Source: Modicisalibacter xianhensis (GTDB taxonomy: Bacteria; Pseudomonadota; Gammaproteobacteria; Pseudomonadales; Halomonadaceae). Taken from it: 64,000 nucleotides of DNA. Positions within the stretch are counted from its first letter, which is position 1, and every line of letters begins with the position of its first letter. Both the position numbers and the translations under genes were made by a program. The stretch covers positions 62,001 to 126,000 of the forward strand of contig NZ_FOPY01000013.1 of NCBI RefSeq assembly GCF_900113605.1, written 5' to 3'. Positions 1 to 9,428 of this stretch are shown piece by piece. The notes under the pieces were generated by a model. It saw only the letters and a list, made by a program, of their open reading frames with translations. It did no database searches and was not told where the DNA came from.

Positions 1-31
1 GTCCCGCGAATAACCGAGAAGAACACAGTCC

Positions 32-382
32 ATGATCACGCTATACGGCATCAAGACCTGCGACACCTGTCGCAAGGCACGCAAGGCCCTCGACGCCCGA
101 GGTACGCACTATCAGTACCATGACCTGCGCGAGGACGGCCTGAGCGCCGAGCATCTCGAGGCATGGCTCGCCCGCGCCGAGCTGGCCACCCTGCTCAACA
201 CCCGCAGCACGACCTGGCGAGCCCTGGCGGCGGAAGACCAGCAGTCAGCCAAGGCTGACCCCACCCATGCCCAGCGGCTGATCCTTGCCCAGCCGACCCT
301 GCTCAAGCGCCCGGTACTGGACACTGGCGAGCGCCTGCTGATCGGTTTCACACCCGACGATTACGCAGCCCTGGCCTATTGA
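32..382 (+). CDS. ArsC/Spx-family thiol protein (YffB-like)
   Basis: A 116-residue thioredoxin-fold protein of the arsenate reductase-like ArsC/Spx/YffB family. A CxxC motif (Cys10 and Cys13 in the first loop after the opening beta strand) is visible, as is the late Arg-Pro-Val segment (RPVLD) typical of the family. YffB-type proteins are small cytoplasmic glutathione-linked reductases of unknown substrate; true arsenate reduction is not implied here because no ars operon is nearby. In Escherichia coli a yffB homologue sits immediately upstream of dapE, and the same neighbourhood is seen here with dapD inserted. It is 39 bases upstream of dapD and probably co-transcribed. The first 31 bases of the window hold no recognisable feature. 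Confidence 0.85.
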   Translation: MITLYGIKTCDTCRKARKALDARGTHYQYHDLREDGLSAEHLEAWLARAELATLLNTRSTTWRALAAEDQQSAKADPTHAQRLILAQPTLLKRPVLDTGERLLIGFTPDDYAALAY

Positions 383-421
383 CCCCATCACCCCTGAACA
401 GAATCCATCGGAGACCCCCCC

Positions 422-1447
422 ATGCTGAGCTTCGCTCTCGGAATCGGTAACCAGAACAGCCAAGGCGACTGGCTGGACGTCTACTATCCGGCCCCGCTGT
501 TCCAGCCCGACACCGCGCTGGCCGAGGCGGCCCGCAAGGCACTCGACGCCCCGGCCGGCAATGCCGTGGTCAGCTTCCTGCCCGAGCACTGCGCCGCGCT
601 GGCCCAGGCCTTGAAAGAGGCCGGCAACGAGGAGCAGGCCGAACTCGCCGACGCTTTCGCCAGCAGCCAGCGCCCGCTCGTTGCAACGTTCCTCGACACC
701 GACCAGCCGCCCCAAAGCGCCCCCGAGGTCTACCTCAAGCTGCACCTGCTCTCGCATCGCCTGGTCAAGCCGCATGGCGTCGACCTGACCGGCATGTTCG
801 GTCTGCTGCGCAACGTGGCCTGGAGCAGCGAAGGGCCTATCGACATCGAGGAACTGCCGGCACGGCGCCTCAAGGCACGCCTGGAAGGCCGCCCGCTGTC
901 GGTGGACTGCGTCGACAAGTTCCCCAAGATGACCGACTACGTGGTGCCCAAGGGCGTGCGTATCGGCGATACCGCACGGGTGCGGCTGGGCGCCTACCTG
1001 GGCGAGGGCACCACGGTGATGCACGAAGGCTTCGTCAACTTCAACGCCGGCACTGAAGGCCCGGGCATGATCGAAGGCCGCATCTCGGCCGGCGTCATGG
1101 TCGGCAAGGGCTCCGACCTGGGCGGCGGCTGCTCGACCATGGGCACGCTGTCGGGTGGCGGCAATATCATCATCAAGGTCGGCGAAGGCTGCCTGATCGG
1201 TGCCAACGCCGGTATCGGCATTCCGCTGGGCGACCGCTGCACCGTGGAAGCCGGGCTCTACATCACTGCCGGCGCCAAGGTTGCAGTGCTCGATGACCAG
1301 GGCCAGGAGGTCAAGACCGTTGCCGCCCGCGAACTGGCTGGCCAGGATGACCTGCTGTTGCGCCGCAACTCGGTCAACGGTCGTATCGAATGCCTGACCA
1401 ACAAGAGCGCCATTGCGCTCAACGATGCGCTCCACGCTCACAATTGA
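422..1447 (+). CDS. dapD: 2,3,4,5-tetrahydropyridine-2,6-dicarboxylate N-succinyltransferase
   Basis: A 341-residue enzyme that transfers succinyl from succinyl-CoA to tetrahydrodipicolinate in the succinylase branch of lysine and diaminopimelate synthesis. Residues about 180-275 form a left-handed beta-helix of hexapeptide repeats, visible as regularly spaced small residues with V/I/L steps. At 341 residues it is the long Pseudomonas-type DapD, not the roughly 274-residue enterobacterial form; the extra length is the N-terminal region beginning with [14 protein letters not shown]. The ATG follows a GGAGA box. It lies between the ArsC-like gene and dapE, which acts two steps later in the same pathway. 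Confidence 0.96.
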   Translation: MLSFALGIGNQNSQGDWLDVYYPAPLFQPDTALAEAARKALDAPAGNAVVSFLPEHCAALAQALKEAGNEEQAELADAFASSQRPLVATFLDTDQPPQSAPEVYLKLHLLSHRLVKPHGVDLTGMFGLLRNVAWSSEGPIDIEELPARRLKARLEGRPLSVDCVDKFPKMTDYVVPKGVRIGDTARVRLGAYLGEGTTVMHEGFVNFNAGTEGPGMIEGRISAGVMVGKGSDLGGGCSTMGTLSGGGNIIIKVGEGCLIGANAGIGIPLGDRCTVEAGLYITAGAKVAVLDDQGQEVKTVAARELAGQDDLLLRRNSVNGRIECLTNKSAIALNDALHAHN

Positions 1448-1496
1448 TGTCGTGCGCCCGCACCGCGGGCGCCATTCACTGCAAGCAGGACTATTC

Positions 1497-2663
1497 ATGC
1501 CCTTGTCCGATACCGCCGAACCGGCGACGACGCTGTCCCCGACGCTCGAACTGGCCATCGACCTGATGCGCCGGCCCTCGGTCACCCCCGATGATGCCGG
1601 ATGCCAGGACGTGATGATCGAGCGCCTGGAACGTCTCGGCTTCCACGTGCAGCGCCTGCCCTTCGGCGATGTGGTCAATTTCTGGGCGGTACGTGGCCAT
1701 CACGGGCCGGTCCTGGCCTTTGCCGGACACACCGATGTGGTACCCAGCGGGCCAGAGAGCCAATGGCACACGCCACCCTTCGCGCCACAGATCAATGCCG
1801 AAGGCGAGCTGTGCGGACGCGGCGCCGCCGACATGAAGGGCAGCCTGGCGGCGATGATCACGGCCGTGGAGCGTTTCGTGGCGGCCCACCCCGAGCATGA
1901 CGGGCGCCTCGCCTTTCTGATCACCTCCGACGAAGAAGGCCCCGCCCGGGACGGCACCCGGGCGGTGGTCGAGCACCTGCGCGAGGCCCACGAGCGTCTC
2001 GATTACTGCATCGTCGGTGAACCGTCGTCCACGGCACGTCTCGGCGACGTGATCAAGAATGGCCGCCGGGGGTCGCTGGGTGGCGTGCTGCATGTCCACG
2101 GCGTGCAGGGACATGTCGCCTATCCGCACCTGGCGCGCAACCCGATACATGACGCGGCACCGGCACTGGACGCGCTGTGTCGCGAACACTGGGACGCCGG
2201 CAATGACTTCTTCCCCGCGACCAGTTTCCAGATTTCCAATATCCGCTCGGGCACCGGGGCGACCAACGTCATTCCTGGCGAACTGGAAGTCGTGTTCAAT
2301 TTTCGCTATTCCACCGAAGTCACCCACGAGCAGCTTCGTGAGCGCACCGAGGCGATCCTCGACGCCCACGGGCTCGACTACCGCCTGGACTGGACGCTCA
2401 ATGGCGAGCCGTTCCTGACCGCCGAAGGCGATCTGATCGAAGCCACTCTCGCCGGTGTCGAGGAAATTGTCGGTCAGCGCCCCGAACTGTCGACGGCCGG
2501 CGGCACCTCGGACGGACGCTTCATCGCCACACTGGGCAGCCAGGTGGTCGAACTGGGTCCGCTCAACGCCACCATCCACAAGGTCAACGAGCGCGTGCGT
2601 GCCGCCGATCTGGATACGCTGAGCCGTATCTACGAGACGATCATGCGCCGCCTGTTCACCTGA
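1497..2663 (+). CDS. dapE: Succinyl-diaminopimelate desuccinylase
   Basis: An M20-family di-zinc amidohydrolase of 388 residues that removes succinate from N-succinyl-LL-diaminopimelate. Metal ligands are visible: His78 in [11 protein letters not shown], Asp112 in GAADMKGS, the Glu146-Glu147 pair in SDEEGPA (first Glu catalytic, second a ligand by family knowledge), Glu in GEPSS and a late His in NATIHKVNE. The open frame extends upstream to 1413 inside dapD, but the ATG at 1497 gives the usual length and is preceded by AAGCAGGA. A small dimerisation domain lies in the middle third. It forms an operon with dapD and the following unknown gene. Confidence 0.95.
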   Translation: MPLSDTAEPATTLSPTLELAIDLMRRPSVTPDDAGCQDVMIERLERLGFHVQRLPFGDVVNFWAVRGHHGPVLAFAGHTDVVPSGPESQWHTPPFAPQINAEGELCGRGAADMKGSLAAMITAVERFVAAHPEHDGRLAFLITSDEEGPARDGTRAVVEHLREAHERLDYCIVGEPSSTARLGDVIKNGRRGSLGGVLHVHGVQGHVAYPHLARNPIHDAAPALDALCREHWDAGNDFFPATSFQISNIRSGTGATNVIPGELEVVFNFRYSTEVTHEQLRERTEAILDAHGLDYRLDWTLNGEPFLTAEGDLIEATLAGVEEIVGQRPELSTAGGTSDGRFIATLGSQVVELGPLNATIHKVNERVRAADLDTLSRIYETIMRRLFT

Positions 2664-2671
2664 GGTTCATC

Positions 2672-3058
2672 ATGGAGCGCTATCCCGACATCGAAATCTA
2701 CCTGGCCGAAACCGATATCCCACGTATCGAGGCCTGGCTGCGCGACACCCTCGACGCCGAATCGCTCAAGCCCGCCGGCAAGCGCAAGTGGCGGACGCGA
2801 GGGCACCGCGAACACGCGGAAGTTCCTGTACTGCTGGTGGAAGCCGTGGCTGACGGCTTCGCCACCCTGTGGTTCGATAGCGACGCCACGCCCTGGCCCA
2901 GGGATACCGACTGCGCCCGCGATGCCGCCAGGCACCTGGCTTGCGAGGTACGCTGCTCCTTGGGCGGCTGGCAGCCCGGCGACGACCCCGACCGCTTCTG
3001 GCAGGTCCTGCCCGATGGCCGCGAAGGCGCCATCCATTGGCCCGATTCGGGGCAATAG
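2672..3058 (+). CDS. Uncharacterised 128-residue protein downstream of dapE
   Basis: Not recognised as a named family. It is an acidic, Trp-rich soluble protein (seven Trp) with no signal peptide or membrane segment; the order of charged and hydrophobic blocks suggests one compact alpha/beta domain. Its ATG lies 8 bases after the dapE stop and uses a TGAGGT box overlapping that stop, so it is translated with dapE. The C-terminal half (about 85-122) holds the most distinctive residues, with CARDAARHLACEV followed by a GGWQPGDDPDRFWQVLPDG segment. Position alone does not give a function; a role in lysine synthesis should not be assumed. Confidence 0.7.
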   Translation: MERYPDIEIYLAETDIPRIEAWLRDTLDAESLKPAGKRKWRTRGHREHAEVPVLLVEAVADGFATLWFDSDATPWPRDTDCARDAARHLACEVRCSLGGWQPGDDPDRFWQVLPDGREGAIHWPDSGQ

Positions 3059-3074
3059 ACTGGACCGAAACGAC

Positions 3075-3101
3075 GACACCCTACCGTCTGGGTAGGGTGT
3101 C
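3075..3101. terminator. Hairpin between convergent genes
   Basis: A perfect 11-bp stem (3075-3085 with 3091-3101) around a 5-base loop lies between the gene ending at 3058 and the convergent cold-shock-domain gene ending at 3148. There is no good T run on either strand, so it is a terminator by position and stem strength only. Confidence 0.6.
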
Positions 3102-3111
3102 ATGTAAAGCA

Positions 3112-3152
3112 ACAACGGCTAGGAAGCGCGCGAGCGTAGCTACTTGCTCACG
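3112..3152 (-). repeat. Degenerate copy of a 3'-UTR stem-loop motif
   Basis: On the minus strand, two bases after the TGA of the cold-shock-domain gene, the sequence AAGTAGCTACGCTCGC (3145 down to 3130) differs by two substitutions from AAGTGGCTGCGCTCGC found just 3' of the malic enzyme gene. Short complementary blocks (AACG with CGTT, AAG with CTT) flank it. It seems to be a weak member of the repeat group at 9380-9428, 16911-17034 and 35043-35140. Confidence 0.4.
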
Positions 3153-3600
3153 TTATGACAGTGACGTCATCTGCCTGGAGTCCGCGCTCGTTCTCGACCA
3201 CGTAGTACCGAACCTTCTGCCCCTCGGCCAGGGTACGGTGCCCCTTGCCACGAATGGCCCGGAAATGGACGAAAACGTCTTCCCCGCCATCGCGGGTAAT
3301 GAAACCATACCCCTTGTTGACGTTGAACCATTTGACCTCGCCGATTTCACGATCGTCGTTCTCGACCTCGGCGATCGTCGCCAGGCGTGGCGAGAGCGAG
3401 TGCATGGCGAGCGTGGCAGCGAGAAGAACCAGAAAGACCGCCAGCCCCGTTGCCAGATAGACCTGCAGCATGCCGGCGCCGGCCAGCATGTCGGTGATGG
3501 CACCGCCAAACAGCGTGACGAACAGGGCAACCAGAAGCGGAGCGGGAATGGCAAACAGAAGGCTGACGAGACTACAACGAAGTATGACCTTGCGATTCAT
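3148..3600 (-). CDS. Membrane-anchored cold-shock-domain protein
   Basis: A 150-residue protein with two predicted membrane helices (about residues 8-32 and 45-67), a short linker, and a complete C-terminal cold-shock domain (about 85-150). RNP1 (KGYGFI, 96-101) and RNP2 (DVFVHF, 108-113) are intact, as is the opening GEVKWFN. Cold-shock domains bind single-stranded RNA or DNA and unwind RNA structure; ordinary Csp proteins are about 70 residues and soluble. Here the nucleic-acid-binding face would sit at the cytoplasmic side of the inner membrane. The other membrane-fused form I know carries a C-terminal DUF1294 region; this one has N-terminal helices. Transcribed alone. Confidence 0.85.
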   Translation of the reverse strand: MNRKVILRCSLVSLLFAIPAPLLVALFVTLFGGAITDMLAGAGMLQVYLATGLAVFLVLLAATLAMHSLSPRLATIAEVENDDREIGEVKWFNVNKGYGFITRDGGEDVFVHFRAIRGKGHRTLAEGQKVRYYVVENERGLQADDVTVIT

Positions 3601-3693
3601 GGACCTCTATTTCTCTTGTTGTGATACAGACAATAGCCACGGTGTGTACCCCTCGTGCTGGGCATGCCGGGCAATGATCAGGAAGGTGTCGCG

Positions 3694-3984
3694 ATGAACG
3701 GCAACACGCAGCGCAACGATTCTACCATGGCCAATGAGGGTACGCTTGACAGGCTGGAAAAGCGCCTGGAAGCCCTGGAGAGCCGTATCGCCTACCAGGA
3801 AGATTGGCTGGACACGCTGGATCAGGCCGTGGCAGGCCAGGAACGCAGGTTAACGCAGCTTGAGCGTTTAAGTGAACTGTTACAATTGCGGCTGCGCGAG
3901 CAGCGTCAACTGCTGCAGGCCCAGGGAGACGGGCCCGGCGAAGGCGACTATCGCCTGGAAGATGAAATTCCCCCGCACTATTAA
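3694..3984 (+). CDS. slyX: SlyX family coiled-coil protein
   Basis: A 96-residue cytoplasmic protein. Residues about 18-70 form a continuous leucine/glutamate-rich coiled coil, and the protein ends in the family hallmark PPHY. Function of SlyX is not established; in enterobacteria it is next to slyD. The ATG at 3694 is chosen over an upstream in-frame ATG at 3655 because AGGAAGG stands at the right distance before it and the family is short (about 72 residues). The region before the coiled coil is longer than usual. It is convergent with trxB. Confidence 0.9.
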   Translation: MNGNTQRNDSTMANEGTLDRLEKRLEALESRIAYQEDWLDTLDQAVAGQERRLTQLERLSELLQLRLREQRQLLQAQGDGPGEGDYRLEDEIPPHY

Positions 3985-4012
3985 AAAGGCAGAGTCATTA
4001 ACAGGTGGGTCA

Positions 4013-4049
4013 AGGCCCGAAGCCAGGCAGGGCAACCGACTTCGGGCCT
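4013..4049. terminator. Bidirectional hairpin between slyX and trxB
   Basis: A 10-bp perfect stem (4013-4022 with 4040-4049) with a 17-base loop separates the convergent slyX and trxB genes. The plus strand has a run of A before it and no strong T run after it. Confidence 0.5.
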
Positions 4050-4055
4050 AGAGAT

Positions 4056-5069
<1,014 letters not shown>

Positions 5070-5159
5070 CTATAACGACAGATTCATGAACTGGGGCCTG
5101 GACTCGCCGAAAGCAAGCACAGACCGCAGTTCACGCGTCAAGCCAGCAGCCTGGACGAG

Positions 5160-5185
5160 AAAGGGCGGCCCGTGGGCCGCCCTTT
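5160..5185 (-). terminator. ahpC terminator
   Basis: A 12-bp perfect stem (5160-5171 with 5174-5185) with a 2-base loop lies 12 bases after the ahpC stop, followed on the minus strand by CTTTCTCG. Strong stem, modest T run. Confidence 0.7.
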
Positions 5186-5197
5186 CGACACGAAGGC

Positions 5198-5800
5198 TTA
5201 CAGTTCCTTGGAGTATTCACCCAGGTACTTGGCAACGCCTTCGGCATTGTCCTTCATGCCTTCCTTGCCTTCGTCCCAGCCAGCCGGGCAGACTTCGCCA
5301 TGCTTCTGGTGGTGCTTCAGCGCCTTGACCATACGCAGCATCTCGTCGACGTTACGACCCAGCGGCAGGTTGTTGACGGTCTGGTGCTGGACAACGCCTT
5401 CCTCGTCGATCAGGAAGGAAGCACGCAGGGCGACACCAGCTTCCGGATGCTCGATGCCGTACGCCTGGGTTATTTCGTGCTTGACATCGGCCACGATCGG
5501 GAAGCCGACCTCACCGATACCGCCTGCGTCGGGAGACGTCTTGCGCCATGCATAGTGGGTGAACTGCGAGTCGATAGACGCACCGATCACCTCGACACCC
5601 AACTCCTTGAACTGTGCCAGACGATTGTCATGGGCAATGATCTCGGAGGGGCAGACGAAGGTGAAATCCAGCGGCCAGAAGAACAGCACACGCAGCTTGC
5701 CATTGCTGTCGGACAGCTTGAAATTCTCGACGATGGTGCCATCGCCCAGAACGGCGGCAGCTTCAAAATCGGGCGCCTGACGGCCAACCAAAACGCTCAT
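5198..5800 (-). CDS. ahpC: Peroxiredoxin (2-Cys, AhpC/Prx1 type)
   Basis: A 200-residue typical 2-Cys peroxiredoxin that reduces hydrogen and organic peroxides. The peroxidatic Cys50 is in DFTFVCPSE and the resolving Cys171 in GEVCPAGW. A GGIG element at 93-96 matches the loop of overoxidation-sensitive peroxiredoxins, but the C-terminal YF motif that goes with it is YL here. The start at 5800 has AAGGAG at good spacing; upstream in-frame codons fall in the leader. No ahpF is adjacent, so electrons may come from thioredoxin via the neighbouring TrxB; this is inference. A candidate OxyR site stands upstream. Confidence 0.94.
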   Translation of the reverse strand: MSVLVGRQAPDFEAAAVLGDGTIVENFKLSDSNGKLRVLFFWPLDFTFVCPSEIIAHDNRLAQFKELGVEVIGASIDSQFTHYAWRKTSPDAGGIGEVGFPIVADVKHEITQAYGIEHPEAGVALRASFLIDEEGVVQHQTVNNLPLGRNVDEMLRMVKALKHHQKHGEVCPAGWDEGKEGMKDNAEGVAKYLGEYSKEL

Positions 5801-5903
5801 TCGTATCTCCTTGTTCAGGATAGTGATTGATGAGGAATGTAGACGGGCACCGAGCGTACCCCTCGGCCCCGGATTTGCCAATTTGATTAGACTAATGGCG
5901 TAT

Positions 5904-5941
5904 ATAGGTAATGTCTATCGAGACATATTGCAAAAAACTAT
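5904..5941 (-). promoter_or_regulatory. Candidate OxyR-type binding site upstream of ahpC
   Basis: ATAGGTAATGTCTAT (5904-5918) is an exact match to the OxyR half-site pattern ATAG-N7-CTAT. A second block, ATTG-N7-CTAT at 5927-5941, matches with one mismatch, but the gap between the blocks is 8 bases where 7 is expected. The pair lies 104-141 bases upstream of the ahpC start in an AT-rich stretch. OxyR control of ahpC is well known in gammaproteobacteria. Confidence 0.5.
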
Positions 5942-5989
5942 TAAAAAATTCTTCGTGATGCCATATAACTAACAGTGCATGAGCCTGCA

Positions 5990-6199
5990 TCAGAACACGT
6001 CATCATCACGGCCGAGCACGACATCCATCAACTCCCCCGAGCCAGGCGAGACCGATATCTCGATCTGTATCGGCGCACAGCATCGCGGGCAATCCTCCCA
6101 AGTACGGTGCGAGCCTTGGCTTGTATCGACCAGCAGGTCGAAGCGAGTGCTGCAATAGGGGCAGGTTACCTCACGGGAGGTGAGCAACTCTTCATGCAT
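5990..6199 (-). CDS. CPXCG-motif cysteine-rich small protein
   Basis: A 69-residue protein with two Cys pairs: CPYC near the N-terminus and CPRCC about 25 residues later, a zinc-ribbon arrangement seen in the small CPXCG cysteine-rich family. The rest is acidic and beta-rich (IQIEISVSPGSGELMDVVLGRDDD). Function is unknown; zinc binding is inferred. The ATG at 6199 is preferred over an upstream GTG because GGAG stands 8 bases before it. It is transcribed toward ahpC from a 190-base AT-rich region and away from acnA. Confidence 0.75.
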   Translation of the reverse strand: MHEELLTSREVTCPYCSTRFDLLVDTSQGSHRTWEDCPRCCAPIQIEISVSPGSGELMDVVLGRDDDVF

Positions 6200-6531
6200 G
6201 ACATGCTCCACAGCCAGCCACTAACTGCCAACTTGAGGTTGGCAACGCTTGTTTTCAAGGTTTCATCAGGCTTTTTTCTGGCTGACTAGATCCTCCGGGA
6301 CCGCCTCGGCAGCATTCGTATTACGATTGCGCTGGCCGATGCTTGAAAACTGCACCTATCATGACCATGTGAGTAGAGACAGGGACATGTCGACAATCAC
6401 CGCCCCAGACCAGCAGCTTGTGGTCATCGTCCCGGGAACCTGACATGCGGGCGGTCTAGCGACCACATGCCGGAGCGGGCCAGCCTTGGTGGAGCGCGCT
6501 CCGGCCGCAAGGACAGAAGAGGAGGAGTTCC
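6200..6531. other. 332-base intergenic region between divergent genes
   Basis: This stretch separates the small CPXCG gene (minus) from acnA (plus) and should hold both promoters. A 7-bp hairpin TGCCAAC-TTGAG-GTTGGCA is at 6226-6244. Close to acnA there is GGAGCGCGCTCC (6491-6502), a perfect 12-base palindrome, and then a long purine run with the ribosome site AGGAGGAG. No coding frame with support and no known riboswitch was seen. Confidence 0.5.
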
Positions 6532-9282
6532 ATGAGCGCCGAAGACACGCCGAATACCTTGAGTACCCTCGAAGCCGGGGGCAAGACCTATCACTACTAC
6601 AGTCTTCCCAAGGCTGCCGAGGCATTGGGGGATATCAAGCGGCTTCCCTTCACGCTCAAGGTCCTGCTCGAGAACCAGTTGCGTTTCGCCAGCGAGCCCA
6701 GCGTCTACCGCGACGACATGCAGGCCTTGGTCGACTGGCAGAAGGATGCCCGCTCGACCCGTGAAATCGGCTACCGGCCAGCCCGTGTACTGATGCAGGA
6801 CTTCACCGGGGTTCCCGGCGTGGTCGACCTTGCCTCGATGCGCGATGCCGTTCAGCGTCTGGGCGAGGACCCGGCACGCATCAATCCATTGTCACCGGTG
6901 GATCTTGTCATCGACCATTCAGTAATGGTCGATCATTTCGGTGATCCTTCTTCCTTCAAGGATAACGTCGCCATCGAGATGGAGCGCAACCAGGAGCGTT
7001 ACGAGTTCCTGCGCTGGGGCCAGCAGGCCTTCGACAACTTCCGTGTCGTGCCACCGGGCACCGGCATTTGCCACCAGGTCAACCTGGAGTACCTGGGCAA
7101 GGCCGTATGGACCAAGGACGAGGATGGCAAGACCTTCGCCTATCCCGACACGCTGGTAGGTACCGACTCGCACACCACGATGATCAATGGCCTGGGCGTG
7201 CTGGGCTGGGGCGTCGGTGGCATCGAGGCCGAGGCCGCCATGCTCGGCCAGCCGGTATCGATGCTGATTCCTGAGGTCATCGGCTTCAAGATCACCGGCA
7301 AGTTGCGCGAAGGTATCACCGCCACCGACCTGGTGCTCACCGTCACCCAGATGCTGCGCAAGAAAGGCGTGGTAGGCAAGTTCGTCGAGTTCTATGGCGA
7401 CGGCCTCAAGGAAATGCCGGTGGCAGATCGCGCAACGATCGCCAACATGGCACCGGAATATGGCGCAACGTGCGGCTTCTTCCCGATCGATGAGCAGACG
7501 CTCGACTACATGCACCTGACCGGTCGCGACGACGACCAGATTGCGCTGGTCGAGGCTTATGCCAAGGCGCAAGGCCTATGGCGCGAACCCGGTCACGAAC
7601 CGGTCTACTCCGATACCCTGCAACTCGACATGGACGATGTCGAAGCCAGCCTGGCCGGGCCCAAGCGACCCCAGGACCGGGTAGCACTGACCGACATGAA
7701 GTCCACTTTCGAGAAGCTGATGAACGGCGATGCGCCGGATGCCCCCCCCGAGGAGCAGGCCAAATGGAATTCCGAGGGTGGCCATTCGGTTGACGATGTC
7801 GAGATTCACGACACCCATCGCCATTACCGGAATGCTGACAGCCAGGAGGTGGAGTACGAAGGCGAGAACTTTACGCTCAATCCCGGCGCCGTGGTCATCG
7901 CAGCCATCACCTCGTGCACCAACACCTCCAATCCTAGCGTGATGCTGGCCGCCGGCCTACTGGCGCGCAAGGCGGTGGAAAAGGGGCTGAGTGCCAAGCC
8001 GTGGGTCAAGACCTCACTCGCTCCCGGTTCCAAGGTAGTTACCGACTACCTTGCAGCAGGCGGTGTGCAGGATGATCTCGACAAGCTCGGCTTCAATCTG
8101 GTGGGTTACGGCTGCACCACCTGTATCGGCAACTCCGGGCCGCTGCCCGAGCCGATCGAGAAAGCCATTGATGCCGGTGATCTGACCGTCGCCTCGGTGC
8201 TCTCCGGTAACCGCAATTTCGAGGGCCGCGTTCATCCGTTGGTCAAGACCAACTGGCTGGCGTCACCGCCGCTGGTCGTGGCTTATGCCTTGGCCGGTAA
8301 CGTGCGTGTCGACCTGTCCAGTGAGCCGCTGGGCAATGGCAAGGATGGCCAGCCCGTATACCTCAAGGACATCTGGCCCTCCCAGGCGGAGATCGCCGAG
8401 GCCGTGGAACAGGTCAAGACCGACATGTTCCGCAAGGAATATGCCGAGGTGTTCGACGGCGACGAGATCTGGCGTTCACTCAAGGTTCCCGAGAGCAAGG
8501 TCTACGAGTGGTCCACGGACTCCACCTATATTCAGCACCCGCCTTTCTTCGAAGGCATGGGCAAGGATCCGGAGCCGGTCGAGGACGTCAAGGAAGCCCG
8601 GGTACTGGCCATGCTCGGCGACTCGGTGACCACCGATCACATCTCGCCGGCCGGTGCGATCAAGCCCGATAGCCCTGCCGGTCGCTACCTGCAGGAGCAT
8701 GGCGTACAGCCCAAGGACTTCAACTCCTATGGCTCGCGACGCGGCAACCATGAAGTGATGATGCGTGGCACCTTCGCCAACGTGCGCATCCGCAACGAAA
8801 TGCTCGATGGCGTCGAAGGCGGTTATACGCGCCATGTGCCTTCCGGCGAGCAGATGGCCATCTACGATGCCGCCATGAAATATGCCGAGGACAGCACGCC
8901 GCTGGTGGTGGTTGCCGGCAAGGAATACGGTACCGGCTCATCGCGCGACTGGGCGGCCAAGGGAACACGCCTGCTTGGCGTACGCGCGGTCATTGCCGAA
9001 TCCTACGAGCGTATCCACCGCTCCAACCTGATCGGCATGGGCGTATTGCCGCTGCAGTTCCCCGAAGGTGAGGACCGCAAGTCGCTGGGCCTGACCGGCG
9101 ACGAGACGTTTTCCATCGAGGGGCTGGGCGAACTCGAGCCGGGCGGTACCATCCGCGTGACGATCAAGTCCGACAAGGGCGAGAAGTCCCTCGACGCCAC
9201 CTGCCGCATCGATACCGCCAACGAGATGGAATACTACCGTCACGGCGGCATCCTGCACTTCGTGCTGCGCAGCATGCTGTAA
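6532..9282 (+). CDS. acnA: Aconitate hydratase A
   Basis: A 916-residue iron-sulfur aconitase of the AcnA/IRP1 type that isomerises citrate to isocitrate in the TCA cycle. Three cluster ligands are seen: Cys462 in [11 protein letters not shown] and Cys528/Cys531 in [11 protein letters not shown]. The early [13 protein letters not shown] and the C-terminal swivel-domain signature [13 protein letters not shown] are intact. The length fits E. coli AcnA (about 890) with a moderately longer linker. The ATG at 6532 follows AGGAGGAG. Transcribed alone and closed by two hairpins. AcnA-type enzymes are the more oxidation-resistant aconitases, which fits the nearby peroxide genes but need not be linked. 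Confidence 0.97.
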   Translation: MSAEDTPNTLSTLEAGGKTYHYYSLPKAAEALGDIKRLPFTLKVLLENQLRFASEPSVYRDDMQALVDWQKDARSTREIGYRPARVLMQDFTGVPGVVDLASMRDAVQRLGEDPARINPLSPVDLVIDHSVMVDHFGDPSSFKDNVAIEMERNQERYEFLRWGQQAFDNFRVVPPGTGICHQVNLEYLGKAVWTKDEDGKTFAYPDTLVGTDSHTTMINGLGVLGWGVGGIEAEAAMLGQPVSMLIPEVIGFKITGKLREGITATDLVLTVTQMLRKKGVVGKFVEFYGDGLKEMPVADRATIANMAPEYGATCGFFPIDEQTLDYMHLTGRDDDQIALVEAYAKAQGLWREPGHEPVYSDTLQLDMDDVEASLAGPKRPQDRVALTDMKSTFEKLMNGDAPDAPPEEQAKWNSEGGHSVDDVEIHDTHRHYRNADSQEVEYEGENFTLNPGAVVIAAITSCTNTSNPSVMLAAGLLARKAVEKGLSAKPWVKTSLAPGSKVVTDYLAAGGVQDDLDKLGFNLVGYGCTTCIGNSGPLPEPIEKAIDAGDLTVASVLSGNRNFEGRVHPLVKTNWLASPPLVVAYALAGNVRVDLSSEPLGNGKDGQPVYLKDIWPSQAEIAEAVEQVKTDMFRKEYAEVFDGDEIWRSLKVPESKVYEWSTDSTYIQHPPFFEGMGKDPEPVEDVKEARVLAMLGDSVTTDHISPAGAIKPDSPAGRYLQEHGVQPKDFNSYGSRRGNHEVMMRGTFANVRIRNEMLDGVEGGYTRHVPSGEQMAIYDAAMKYAEDSTPLVVVAGKEYGTGSSRDWAAKGTRLLGVRAVIAESYERIHRSNLIGMGVLPLQFPEGEDRKSLGLTGDETFSIEGLGELEPGGTIRVTIKSDKGEKSLDATCRIDTANEMEYYRHGGILHFVLRSML

Positions 9283-9287
9283 ACGCC

Positions 9288-9312
9288 AACGCGCCGGCTG
9301 TCCGGCGCGTTT
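9288..9312 (+). terminator. acnA proximal hairpin
   Basis: AACGCGCCGG-CTGT-CCGGCGCGTT lies 6 bases after the acnA stop and ends in TTT. It is a short GC-rich stem with a weak T run, followed directly by the stronger hairpin at 9324-9359. Confidence 0.6.
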
Positions 9313-9323
9313 GGCTCCACATG

Positions 9324-9359
9324 AAAACACCCCACCACGCATACGTGGTGGGGTGTTTT
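9324..9359. terminator. Strong bidirectional terminator between acnA and maeA
   Basis: A perfect 16-bp stem (9324-9339 with 9344-9359) with a 4-base loop is followed by TTTT on the plus strand and, because the left arm starts with AAAA, by a T run on the minus strand as well. It sits between the convergent acnA and maeA genes and should stop transcription from both sides. Confidence 0.9.
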
Positions 9360-9379
9360 TTGTTAAGCGGCCCGTTCTG

Positions 9380-9428
9380 AGATTTCTTACGAAAAGGCAG
9401 CGAGCGCAGCCACTTTTCGTTGAAATCT
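9380..9428 (-). repeat. 3'-UTR stem-loop element after maeA
   Basis: An imperfect inverted repeat (9380-9396 with 9413-9428, one bulge) starts at the stop codon of maeA. The loop and right shoulder hold, on the minus strand, AAGTGGCTGCGCTCGC (9415 down to 9400). The same or a close motif is found 3' of the cold-shock-domain gene, mutM and prfB. It is separate from the T-run terminator at 9324-9359. Confidence 0.6.

Noticed and set aside
245-1678. A 477-codon open frame on the minus strand, antisense to dapD
   Set aside because: It is the complement of well-conserved DapD and DapE coding sequence; long antisense frames are common at this GC content, and its translation has no recognisable domain.
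6226-6244. The 7-bp hairpin before acnA as a riboswitch or iron-responsive element
   Set aside because: The stem is short, far from the start codon and has no CAGUGN-type loop; it is more likely incidental.
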